Assembly: GCA_031278405.1 (NCBI GenBank)
Contig: JAITKL010000059.1
Location: forward strand, 1 to 7,174
Source: Endomicrobium sp.
Lineage (GTDB): Bacteria; Elusimicrobiota; Endomicrobiia; Endomicrobiales; Endomicrobiaceae
Direction of reading: 5' to 3'
Length of the DNA: 7,174 bases
Part shown: piece by piece, positions 1 through 6,157 of the stretch
How positions within the stretch are numbered: position 1 is the stretch's first letter
Layout of the letters: each line of letters starts with the position of its first letter
Position numbers and translations under genes: made by a program
Notes under the pieces: generated by a model
The model's input: the letters and a program-made list of their open reading frames with translations, nothing else
Databases searched by the model: none
What the model was told of the DNA's origin: nothing

Positions 1-1
1 C

Positions 2-106
2 ATTATGATAGGTTTACTCGTCTGGAAAATAAGTCATAGAGAAGGATGCTTAAGCGTGAGTGAGTTTATCGCCAATGTTGCAAGAAAGAAAAAAGATAGA
101 ATATAG
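2..106 (+). CDS. C-terminal fragment of an unrecognised protein
   Basis: This frame is open from the left edge of the window to a TAG at 104-106 (34 codons), so it is read as the 3' end of a gene that starts outside. The visible tail begins with a short hydrophobic run (IMIGLLVW) and ends in a basic stretch (ARKKKDRI). I do not recognise the family. Another frame is open for only 12 codons before a stop at 37-39, and the third stops at once, so this is the most likely coding frame. At this AT content an open run of 34 codons can occur by chance. It reads in the same direction as the genes that follow, with 89 bases between its stop and the tRNA-Arg gene. Confidence 0.45.
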   Translation: MMIGLLVWKISHREGCLSVSEFIANVARKKKDRI

Positions 107-167
107 ATTATTTAGATATAAACGGTTGTGCGACATTAAAAACAAATGCTTCATATGTATAAATTGT

Positions 168-173
168 TATAAT
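168..173 (+). promoter_or_regulatory. Putative -10 element for tRNA-Arg
   Basis: A perfect TATAAT lies 22 bases before the tRNA-Arg gene, which would put the transcription start near 180 and leave a leader of about 16 bases. No good -35 hexamer is seen at the expected distance, so the promoter is only half supported. TATAAT also arises easily in AT-rich DNA. Confidence 0.35.
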
Positions 174-195
174 TATTGATAGGTTTAGATTACAT

Positions 196-267
196 GCGCT
201 CGTAGTTTAATGGATAGAGCGCCGGCCTCCGGAGCCGGTGATTCCGGTTCAAGTCCGGACGGGCGCG
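196..267 (+). tRNA. tRNA-Arg, anticodon CCG
   Basis: The full cloverleaf can be folded by hand. The acceptor stem GCGCTCG/CGGGCGC has one U-G pair. The D stem is GTTT/GAGC with G-U pairs, and GG is in the D loop. The anticodon stem CCGGC/GCCGG is perfect around the loop CTCCGGA, which gives anticodon CCG (reads CGG, Arg). The T stem TCCGG/CCGGA is perfect with a TTCAAGT loop. The discriminator is G267 and the next bases are GTT, so the CCA end is not encoded and must be added after transcription. No hairpin with a T-run follows before the radical SAM gene, so transcription may continue into it. Confidence 0.96.
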
Positions 268-332
268 GTTTTGCATTTTAGCGGTAAATCTATCCCGTTA
301 ATCAATTGATTATCTCAAAGCAGGAATGCAAT

Positions 333-1226
333 ATGATTGATGGTGAAGGAAACTTAGAAAAACTTTATTCTGTTATGGACAAGTGCGAGTTTTGTCCAAG
401 AAAATGTAAAGTAAACAGAAATGAAGGACAAAAAGGATTTTGTCGTACGTCACATAAAATATTTATTGCAAGTTGCAATACGCATATCGGGGAAGAGCCT
501 CCTATAAGTGGCAGTCAAGGTTCAGGTGCAATCTTTTTTTCAAATTGTACGCTTAATTGCATTTTTTGCCAAAACTATCCTATTAGTCAATTTGGAAACG
601 GTAGAGAAATAAGTCATGATGATTTGGTTGACATAATGCTTAATCTCCAAAAAAGAGGTGTTCATAACATAAACTTTGTTACACCAACCCACTACAGTGC
701 TCACATAGCAAAAGCAGTTTATCTTTCCCGCCAAAGAGGACTGACAATACCTATAGTATATAACTGTAGTGGCTATGAAAGCGTAGAAATTTTAAAACTG
801 CTTGAAGGAATAATTGACATATACCTTCCCGACACAAAATATTCAAGCGATGAATTGGCTTTTAAATATTCTGGAATTAAAAATTATGTTGAAGTAAATC
901 GCTCAGCTTTAAAAGAGATGAAAAGACAAGTAGGTAATTTAACTTTCGATAAAAACGGAATTGCAAAAAGAGGAATTATCGTGAGACATTTAGTTTTACC
1001 GAGCTTCTTTGAAAATACTAAAAAGGCTTTAGATTTTATAGCCAAAGATCTTTCAACGGACACTTTTGTAAGCTTGATGGCACAGTATCATACCGCAAAT
1101 AAAGCTCATGAGTTTAAAGAATTGTCTCGATGTTTAACTAAAAAAGAATATGAAGAAGCGGTAAAATATCTTAAAAAAATAGGCTTAGAAAACGGTTGGG
1201 TTCAATATTTAAATAACGAGGAATAA
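333..1226 (+). CDS. PflX-type radical SAM protein (COG1313-like)
   Basis: This is a 297-residue cytoplasmic radical SAM protein related to pyruvate formate-lyase activating enzymes; the true substrate of this branch is, as far as I know, not established. Seen in the sequence: the 4Fe-4S/SAM motif CX3CX2C at C72, C76 and C79 (CTLNCIFCQNY), and an N-terminal cysteine cluster C18-X2-C21-X3-C25 with C37 that could hold a second metal site. Family-like blocks follow: IYLPDTKY, RGIIVRHLVLP and, near the end, LMAQYHTANKA. Length fits the family. I chose ATG 333 because AGGA at 322-325 sits 7 bases before it; an upstream in-frame TTG at 306 would add nine residues and has no clear ribosome site. The stop abuts the next start. 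No glycyl-radical enzyme gene is visible nearby, so calling it a PFL activase would be a guess. Confidence 0.9.
   Translation: MIDGEGNLEKLYSVMDKCEFCPRKCKVNRNEGQKGFCRTSHKIFIASCNTHIGEEPPISGSQGSGAIFFSNCTLNCIFCQNYPISQFGNGREISHDDLVDIMLNLQKRGVHNINFVTPTHYSAHIAKAVYLSRQRGLTIPIVYNCSGYESVEILKLLEGIIDIYLPDTKYSSDELAFKYSGIKNYVEVNRSALKEMKRQVGNLTFDKNGIAKRGIIVRHLVLPSFFENTKKALDFIAKDLSTDTFVSLMAQYHTANKAHEFKELSRCLTKKEYEEAVKYLKKIGLENGWVQYLNNEE
1218..1222 (+). promoter_or_regulatory. Ribosome binding site of the first M16 gene
   Basis: GAGGA lies inside the last codons of the radical SAM gene, four bases before ATG 1227. The upstream stop codon (1224-1226) falls between the site and the start, an arrangement typical of translational coupling. 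Confidence 0.7.
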
Positions 1227-2456
1227 ATGAAATATAATAATGGACTTACTTCTATACTTATAAATAATGAAAATAGTTTAACTGCTTCTGCAATAGTTTT
1301 TGTAAGGGTTGGGTCTGTTGACGAGAAGTCTCCGCAAGCGGGGCTTTCCCATTTTATAGAACATTTAATGTTCAAAGGAAGCAAAAATTACCCTGGGGAC
1401 AGCTTTAGCAAAAACGTTGAAAATTTTGGTGGGGAAATAAATGCAGCAACATCAAAAGAGTTTACAATGTATTACATAAACGTGCAAAAAGATTTTGTTG
1501 AAAAAAGTTTAAAAATGCTTGCAGATACTATGCAAAATCCTCTATTTCCAAAAGACGAGATAGCAAAAGAAAGAAAAGTTGTAATAGAAGAAATCCAAAG
1601 ACATTTTGATAACCCCGGATCTGTCTTATATGAAAAGTTTTACGAAGCAATTTATAAAACAAGTGCGTTAAAAAACAGCGTTATAGGAACATCAGATGTT
1701 ATTAGCAATATATCGTTTGAAGAAATATATGAATATTATAGAACGCATTATGTCCCTGAAAAGATGTTAGTTGTTGTTTCAGGCGGTTTTGACAAAGAAA
1801 AAGTTGAGGAGGTTATAGGCAATACTTTCGCCAAGTTTGAAAAGCAAAAAGTTCCAAGCGAGCCGTTGCTTAAGGAAAAAAACCGAGCTGGTAAAAATAT
1901 AATTAAATACGGTAAAGTAGAAGTTGGATATATGCTTTCCGGTTTTCTGGCTTCCGATATTGATGATGAAGATCTATATGTCGCAGATTTGGCAACAGAC
2001 ATTTTAGGTGGAGGAAAAAGTTCCAGACTTTATAAATTTCTTTACGAAAAAGAACATCTTGTATATGCTATAGACGCTTCTTTTTCTGTTGAGAAGGGTG
2101 GCGGAAACATTTATATAGCTTCAGTTTTTGATCCGAAAAATATTAAAAAAATAAAAAAAGAAATTGAGAAGCAGATAGAAGATATTATAGCTAACGGTAT
2201 TAGCGGAGAAGAATTAAATAGATCAAAAATTTTATTGAAAACGGATTGGCAGTTTTCTAACGAGACGCCTTATGATGTTGCTGATAAGTTCGGCTATTGG
2301 AATTTGATGGGTAATGCAGAGTTCGTTTACAGTTATCTAAGAAACTTACAGGATCTTACAAGCAAAGATGTCGTAGAATTTTTTAAAAAATATTATTCTA
2401 AAGATGCGATTTCTCATACGGCTATAGTGCCTAATAAAAAGTTATTGTTAATTTGA
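1227..2456 (+). CDS. M16 family zinc metallopeptidase, catalytic subunit
   Basis: This 409-residue protein of the M16B (processing peptidase/PqqL-like) group degrades or processes peptides, probably in the cytoplasm since no signal peptide is seen. The inverted zinc motif HXXEH is intact as H42-F-I-E45-H46 in GLSHFIEHLMFKGS. The third zinc ligand is probably E122 in KVVIEEI, 76 residues after H46 as in the family. The second half carries the conserved block SSRLYKFLYEKEHLVY (265-280), but the arginine of the usual R/Y substrate-binding pair is replaced by Y273, while Y280 is kept. The start codon directly follows the preceding stop, with GAGGA as ribosome site. The next gene encodes a sister protein with the opposite set of active-site residues, so I infer that this is the zinc-bearing half of a heterodimer. 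Confidence 0.94.
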   Translation: MKYNNGLTSILINNENSLTASAIVFVRVGSVDEKSPQAGLSHFIEHLMFKGSKNYPGDSFSKNVENFGGEINAATSKEFTMYYINVQKDFVEKSLKMLADTMQNPLFPKDEIAKERKVVIEEIQRHFDNPGSVLYEKFYEAIYKTSALKNSVIGTSDVISNISFEEIYEYYRTHYVPEKMLVVVSGGFDKEKVEEVIGNTFAKFEKQKVPSEPLLKEKNRAGKNIIKYGKVEVGYMLSGFLASDIDDEDLYVADLATDILGGGKSSRLYKFLYEKEHLVYAIDASFSVEKGGGNIYIASVFDPKNIKKIKKEIEKQIEDIIANGISGEELNRSKILLKTDWQFSNETPYDVADKFGYWNLMGNAEFVYSYLRNLQDLTSKDVVEFFKKYYSKDAISHTAIVPNKKLLLI

Positions 2457-2458
2457 GG
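2455..2458 (+). promoter_or_regulatory. Ribosome binding site of the second M16 gene
   Basis: GAGG overlaps the TGA stop of the catalytic subunit and lies 7 bases before ATG 2466. This supports the chosen start and coupled translation of the two subunits. Confidence 0.65.
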
Positions 2459-2465
2459 TATTTAT

Positions 2466-3689
2466 ATGGAAAATTTTACTCTTAAAAACGGTATTAACGT
2501 ATTGTTTGATAAAACAAACTGTTCAGAAATTGTTTCTTTAAGAGTTCTTAGTCCGGTTTCTGTTATAAGTGAAGGTTTATGCAATGCGGGGATATCCAGC
2601 CTTATGTCAAAACTAATGGCATATTCTACAAAAAACCGTTCAAGTGCAATTTTAGCAAAGGACATAGGCAATATTGGCGCACATTTGTCTTCAGATGTGG
2701 CTTATGACATGACAGGATTTAGTATGTCTTACCTGTCTGAATATTCTGACAAAGCTATAGAGCTTCTTTCCGATATAACTTTAAATCCTATTTTTGATGA
2801 GAGAGAATTTAAATTTGAGAAAAAAAATGCTATTGCTGCCCTAAAGTCTCGCAAAGATAGCATAGGTGTAACCGCTTCAGATGAATTTGCCAAACTTTTT
2901 TACGGTAATTCTTCTTATTCTTTTCCAGTTATAGGTAGGAAAGAATCTATTTTGAAAATTTCCCGCGAAGATTTAATAAAGTGGCATAAATATTCCTACA
3001 ATGCTTCAAATATTTTAATTTCTGTTTCGGGCAATATTTCTTTTAATGTTATAAAACAATCTTTGGAAAGACATTTTTCTGCTGTTACGGCAGGGGATAA
3101 ATTTAAAGATCCGATATTCAATATAAGTCATACAAAAAACATAAAAAAAGAAATTAGTGGAAAGTTTAATCAGGCGTATATATTTATAGGATTTCCTTGT
3201 GCATCTGTTAATGGTAAAGATTTTGTAACAATTAAAGTTATAAGGACTGTTTTAGGCGGCAGAATGACGAGCAGATTGTTCGTTGAGTTAAGGGAAAAAC
3301 TGGGATTAGCGTATGAGGTAAGCGCCGCTTATCCTTCAAGAAAAAAAGACAGTTATTTTGCAGTTTATATAGGTCTTGATAAGAAGAATATAGAGTTAAC
3401 GTTAAAAAAGATAGATGAAATATTAAAAGACTTTTATTCCGTGAAAATTCCTGAGCAGGAATTAAAAGATGTTAAATCATATATAAAAGGTATATATCTT
3501 TTATATAGGCAGACAGTTAATAAAAAATCTTATTATAATGGCTGGAGCGAGATAGTTGGACAAGGTTATAAATATGATATAGAGTATTTAAGCGATATAG
3601 AAAAAGTTACAACACAAAATATTTTAGATGTTGCAAATAAAATATTTACAGGAAAATCTGTTTCTGTAATTATTAATCCTGAAGAATAA
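2466..3689 (+). CDS. M16 family protein, non-catalytic partner subunit
   Basis: This 407-residue protein has M16 architecture from end to end, yet the zinc motif is gone: at the position of HXXEH the sequence reads S45-L-M-S48-K49 within AGISSLMSKLMAYS. The C-terminal half keeps the block GGRMTSRLFVELREKLGLAY (264-283) with R276 and Y283, the pair that in two-subunit M16B enzymes binds the substrate's carboxyl end. It therefore cannot hydrolyse peptides by the usual mechanism alone but can complete the active site of its upstream neighbour. This matches the split arrangement known for some bacterial M16B proteins, where one chain has zinc and the other has the R/Y pair. It starts 9 bases after the upstream stop. 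No signal peptide or membrane segment is seen. Confidence 0.92.
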   Translation: MENFTLKNGINVLFDKTNCSEIVSLRVLSPVSVISEGLCNAGISSLMSKLMAYSTKNRSSAILAKDIGNIGAHLSSDVAYDMTGFSMSYLSEYSDKAIELLSDITLNPIFDEREFKFEKKNAIAALKSRKDSIGVTASDEFAKLFYGNSSYSFPVIGRKESILKISREDLIKWHKYSYNASNILISVSGNISFNVIKQSLERHFSAVTAGDKFKDPIFNISHTKNIKKEISGKFNQAYIFIGFPCASVNGKDFVTIKVIRTVLGGRMTSRLFVELREKLGLAYEVSAAYPSRKKDSYFAVYIGLDKKNIELTLKKIDEILKDFYSVKIPEQELKDVKSYIKGIYLLYRQTVNKKSYYNGWSEIVGQGYKYDIEYLSDIEKVTTQNILDVANKIFTGKSVSVIINPEE

Positions 3690-3699
3690 ATTATTATTA

Positions 3700-5148
3700 A
3701 TGAATGAACTAATTAAAAAAATTAACAGTATTTCTAAAGATTATGATGTGTATGCTGTTGGCGGTTTTGTAAGAGACTTACTTCTAAAGCTTAAACATAA
3801 AGATATTGATTTAGTTGTTAATAATGACGCTCTAAAGTATGCAAAAAAAGTAGCTGCAGTTTTAAAAGCTAAGCTTATAACGCTAGATGAAGATACTGAA
3901 ACTTATAGGATAATACTTAAAGATTGCAAAATATCGAATATTGATATAGCGCTGTTTAATGGCAAGACAATAGAAGAAGACTTGCAAAACAGAGATTTTA
4001 CTATTAACGCTATAGCTTTCAAGCTTAAATATTTTGAAAATTTCAGAAAACATATCATTTTCTCTAATAAAAATACTCTTGTAGATTTAAAATCTAAAAC
4101 ATTTAATGTTATCTCTGAAAGGACTTTTAAGGCAGATCCTTTAAGAATGCTTAGAGCTTTTAGATTTATTTCAGAATTTACTGGGTTTAAGCTTTCAAAT
4201 AAGACATTATTGAAGATCAAACAAAATGCAAAACTTATAAAATCTGCCGTGCCTGAAAGAATAAAGAATGAGTTTTTTAGAATCCTTTCTGCACAAAATT
4301 CTTCACAATTACTTAAAATTATGGATGTTTGCGGACTGCTTTCTGGGATTTTTTTCGAAATTGAAAAAATGAAAAAAGCAAAAAAAAAATATTATTATCA
4401 TCCATGTGGCTTGTTTGAGCATTCTTTTGAAACGCTAGAATCTGCAGAAAATATTTTAATCAATCTAAAAAAATATTTTCCAGCAAGCTTTATTGAACTG
4501 CAAGAGCATTTTTATAGTGGAGAGTCTTTATCGGAAAATGTTACAAGGGCGTCTTTGTTAAAGTTTACAGCTTTGTTTCACGACAATGCCAAACCTGAAA
4601 CTGCAAAGTTTGAAAACGGAAAAGTGCGTTTTTTTGAACATGAAGATTTAGGCGCAAATAAATTAAGAGAAATAATGTATTCTTTAAAGTTTGGCAAAAG
4701 AGATATTGAAACCGCAACATTTTTAGTAAGACATCATATGCGACCTTCCACATTGACAAGAAATAATATTGTTACAAAAAAAGCTGTGCTGAAATTTTTT
4801 AGAGATATAGGTGATAATACTCCTGATTTAATTGTTCTTTCAATGTCTGATTGGCATTCTTATAAAAGGTTGAAAGTTTTTTCTCCAAAAGAATTAAAAC
4901 TTCAAGAAAAATCAGCAAGAGAGCTTATAAAGAAATATTATGAGTTAAAAAATAGCAAACCTCTACCTAAGGTTATAGATGGCAATATAATAATGAAAGA
5001 ATTCGGACTGAAGCCTGGTCCATGTGTCGGCGAGCTTTTAAACTTTGTAAATGAAGCACGGTTTGATGGAAAAGTTTTAAGTAAAAACGATGCTTTAAAG
5101 CTGATTTTGTCCAAATTGACACATACTAAAAAAAAGTATAAAATATGA
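3700..5148 (+). CDS. cca: HD-domain tRNA nucleotidyltransferase (CCA-adding type)
   Basis: This 482-residue enzyme of the class II nucleotidyltransferase family probably builds or repairs the CCA end of tRNAs in the cytoplasm. Polymerase head: GGFVRD at 21-26, the metal-binding pair D35/D37 in KDIDLVV, a third acidic residue D82 in IDIA, NRDFTINA at 97-104, and DPLRMLRAFRF at 146-156. HD phosphohydrolase part: H241, H294-D295, H314, H345/H346 and D384. A C-terminal block near 425-470 contains the typical GLKPGP motif. At the base-selection motif, usually EDxxR, the text is A145-D146-P-L-R149, so the glutamate is replaced. The family also includes poly(A) polymerases and partial (CC- or A-adding) enzymes. 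Both tRNA genes in the window lack encoded CCA, which favours a CCA role. ATG 3700 follows the upstream stop by 10 bases and has no clear ribosome site, so coupling or a weak start is inferred. Confidence 0.9.
   Translation: MNELIKKINSISKDYDVYAVGGFVRDLLLKLKHKDIDLVVNNDALKYAKKVAAVLKAKLITLDEDTETYRIILKDCKISNIDIALFNGKTIEEDLQNRDFTINAIAFKLKYFENFRKHIIFSNKNTLVDLKSKTFNVISERTFKADPLRMLRAFRFISEFTGFKLSNKTLLKIKQNAKLIKSAVPERIKNEFFRILSAQNSSQLLKIMDVCGLLSGIFFEIEKMKKAKKKYYYHPCGLFEHSFETLESAENILINLKKYFPASFIELQEHFYSGESLSENVTRASLLKFTALFHDNAKPETAKFENGKVRFFEHEDLGANKLREIMYSLKFGKRDIETATFLVRHHMRPSTLTRNNIVTKKAVLKFFRDIGDNTPDLIVLSMSDWHSYKRLKVFSPKELKLQEKSARELIKKYYELKNSKPLPKVIDGNIIMKEFGLKPGPCVGELLNFVNEARFDGKVLSKNDALKLILSKLTHTKKKYKI
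5116..5144 (+). promoter_or_regulatory. Promoter of tRNA-Gly inside the 3' end of the nucleotidyltransferase gene
   Basis: A perfect TTGACA (5116-5121), a 17-base gap and TAAAAT (5139-5144, five of six matches) form a near-consensus sigma70 promoter. It lies within the last codons of the upstream gene and predicts a start near 5151, about 20 bases before the tRNA. The tRNA can thus be made independently of the operon. Confidence 0.6.
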
Positions 5149-5172
5149 TTTTGGTATTATGCGGTGGTTTTT

Positions 5173-5243
5173 GCGGGCGTAGTCTAGTGGCAAAATCCCG
5201 ACTTCCCAAGCCGGAGAGGTGGGTTCGATTCCCATCGCCCGCT
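5173..5243 (+). tRNA. tRNA-Gly, anticodon CCC, with two stem mismatches
   Basis: The acceptor stem GCGGGCG/CGCCCGC is perfect, the T stem GTGGG/CCCAT has one G-U pair, and the T loop is TTCGATT. The anticodon loop TTCCCAA gives CCC (reads GGG, Gly). The discriminator is T5243 and the next bases are ATT, so CCA is not encoded. Two stems are imperfect: D stem GTCT/AAAT has a C12-A23 mismatch, and anticodon stem CCGAC/GCCGG has an A30-C40 mismatch. The gene lies 24 bases after the nucleotidyltransferase stop and has its own promoter. It is either a tolerated variant or a tRNA beginning to decay, which is plausible because a tRNA-Gly(UCC) elsewhere could read GGG. Confidence 0.93.
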
Positions 5244-5350
5244 ATTCATTATTGGATTAAATACTTTCCTGTATAAGTGTGCTTAAAAGTTGGTCAATAC
5301 TTACTTAATTGATATGTGTTTAATTGTGGGGAAAATAAGAGGTGTTTATT

Positions 5351-5501
5351 ATGACATAAGCAAGATACATGAAATGTAAAAGACAAGTTGAAGTAAAAGA
5401 TATTCAGACATATAGTTATGAAAAATGGTATGAAAGACATTTCAGGAACATGTCTACATTGCTCAACAAAAGTTTTTAAAATCATAGACAAGAACAAGTA
5501 G
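5351..5501 (+). pseudogene. Broken small zinc-ribbon protein gene (DUF5679 type)
   Basis: A ribosome site (AGAGGTG, 5338-5344) stands 6 bases before ATG 5351, but the reading frame is ATG ACA TAA, a stop at codon 3. Reading on in that frame gives ARYMKCKRQVEVKD (5360-5401). After 5416 the likeness moves to the next frame: from 5418 it reads MKNGMKDISGTCLHCSTKVF and ends at TAG 5501. Joined, this resembles the roughly 45-residue DUF5679 zinc-ribbon proteins, which I recall as AYCxKCKxKVEIKDP...KNG...GTCPxCGTKxFxI. Sixteen bases separate the D codon from the KNG block where five codons are expected, so one base was inserted. The first cysteine (the C before MKC) is missing, while the second CXXC pair survives. 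The recognition is from memory, but the two-frame match is specific. The family's function is unknown to me. Confidence 0.72.
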
Positions 5502-5528
5502 TATTTTCATTTGCCATAAATGACACAA

Positions 5529-5552
5529 AATCGTAGAAAGCCGATTCTTTTT
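5529..5552 (+). terminator. Weak terminator-like hairpin after the pseudogene
   Basis: AATCG (5529-5533) can pair with CGATT (5542-5546), followed by C and five T. The stem is only five pairs and AT-rich, so this may be a worn remnant of the terminator of the broken gene, or chance. Confidence 0.3.
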
Positions 5553-5816
5553 AAATAAAAAATACTGACTTATATAGTTGCAATTTGAATCTTGAGTATA
5601 GTAGGTAAAAAGGTATAATTTAAGAGTGAAAAGAAGAAATAAGGTCAGCATTTATAAATGTAAATGTAAAAGATGGAGTTTGAATGTATTTTATTATAAA
5701 TTACAAATGATGTATGAAAGCAGGTTTAGTGTATTTTTGATATGCTGAACATAAACAGAATACTCCTCTTTTCTATTTCTGATATAACGCTGCCTTTGTA
5801 ATTAACATCATAAGAA

Positions 5817-5834
5817 GAGTTGTTAAGTTGTTAA
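5817..5834 (+). repeat. Tandem AGTTGTTAA words upstream of rRNA promoter P1
   Basis: AGTTGTTAA occurs at 5818-5826 and again at 5826-5834, overlapping by one A. The second copy starts 28 bases before the -35 box of P1. A third copy sits at the matching place before P3. This may be a protein-binding site. Confidence 0.45.
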
Positions 5835-5853
5835 AAAGAAATTAAATAAAAAC

Positions 5854-5882
5854 TTGACAAAAAATTTTGATTGTGATATAGT
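5854..5882 (+). promoter_or_regulatory. rRNA promoter P1
   Basis: Perfect TTGACA (5854-5859), a 17-base gap and TATAGT (5877-5882) preceded by TGA, an extended -10. The A-rich run just upstream (about 5833-5853) could act as an UP element. The start is predicted near 5889, giving a leader of about 480 bases to 16S. It is the strongest of three tandem promoters. Confidence 0.75.
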
Positions 5883-5919
5883 ATAATAATAAGTATAGTC
5901 AAGTTGCGGCAAAGCAATA

Positions 5920-5952
5920 AAAGTTTTTTATAAGTCCTTTATATAAAACTTT
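5920..5952 (+). repeat. Imperfect inverted repeat between P1 and P2
   Basis: Arms of 13 bases (5920-5932 and 5940-5952) pair with one T-T mismatch around the loop AGTCCTT. No T-run follows, so it is not a terminator. It would fold only in transcripts from P1. Confidence 0.5.
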
Positions 5953-5973
5953 AAAATATTGTGTTTGAGAGGC

Positions 5974-6002
5974 TTGACAAGGATTTAAAAGTTTTGTTTA
6001 AT
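5974..6002 (+). promoter_or_regulatory. rRNA promoter P2
   Basis: Perfect TTGACA (5974-5979), a 17-base gap and TTTAAT (5997-6002, five of six). The start is predicted near 6009. It lies 120 bases after P1 in the same orientation. Confidence 0.6.
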
Positions 6003-6009
6003 TAAATTT

Positions 6010-6019
6010 GAGTTGTTAA
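6010..6019 (+). repeat. Third copy of the AGTTGTTAA word, upstream of P3
   Basis: GAGTTGTTAA matches 5817-5826 over ten bases. Its AGTTGTTAA core starts 29 bases before the -35 box of P3, almost the same distance as the copy before P1. Confidence 0.4.
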
Positions 6020-6039
6020 CACAGAATTTTAGAAAATAG

Positions 6040-6068
6040 TTGCAAAAAAATCTTTTTCGTGTTATATT
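6040..6068 (+). promoter_or_regulatory. rRNA promoter P3
   Basis: TTGCAA (6040-6045), a 17-base gap and TATATT (6063-6068) with TGT directly before it, an extended -10. The -35 is weaker than in P1 and P2. The start is predicted near 6075, leaving a leader of about 295 bases. Confidence 0.55.
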
Positions 6069-6157
6069 TATGTTAGTTTTGTCTTAATATATATAATAAA
6101 GGTTTAATTCTTTCTAAAATGTATTCTTGCTAAATAGCATAATACATAATAATAGAA

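Larger units (their letters stand above)
5502..5853. other. Stretch without recognisable gene
   Basis: Apart from the weak hairpin near its left end, I find no frame with a ribosome site and recognisable protein in these 350 bases. A possible promoter (TTGAGT 5592-5597, 16 bases, TATAAT 5614-5619) is followed by a 40-codon open frame from GTG 5626 to TGA 5748, but that frame has no ribosome site and no family likeness. The stretch may be eroded coding DNA, in line with the pseudogene next to it. Confidence 0.5.

Noticed and set aside
306..332. TTG at 306 as start of the radical SAM protein
   Set aside because: ATG 333 has AGGA at good spacing, and the nine extra residues (MIISKQECN) add no family feature.
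5463..5651. Open frame on the - strand with a hydrophobic, Leu/Phe/Tyr-rich translation
   Set aside because: The composition is what A/T-rich DNA gives in any frame; it overlaps the pseudogene and shows no ribosome site or family likeness.
5626..5748. 40-codon open frame from GTG on the + strand after a possible promoter
   Set aside because: No ribosome site, no recognisable motif beyond two close cysteines, and such open runs are common in AT-rich DNA.
6092..6097. A further TATAAT that could be a fourth rRNA promoter
   Set aside because: No acceptable -35 box 16-18 bases upstream; the run is part of a simple TA-rich stretch.
6128..6139. Small palindrome TGCTA-AA-TAGCA as an operator
   Set aside because: Short and AT-rich, with no second copy and no clear relation to a promoter.
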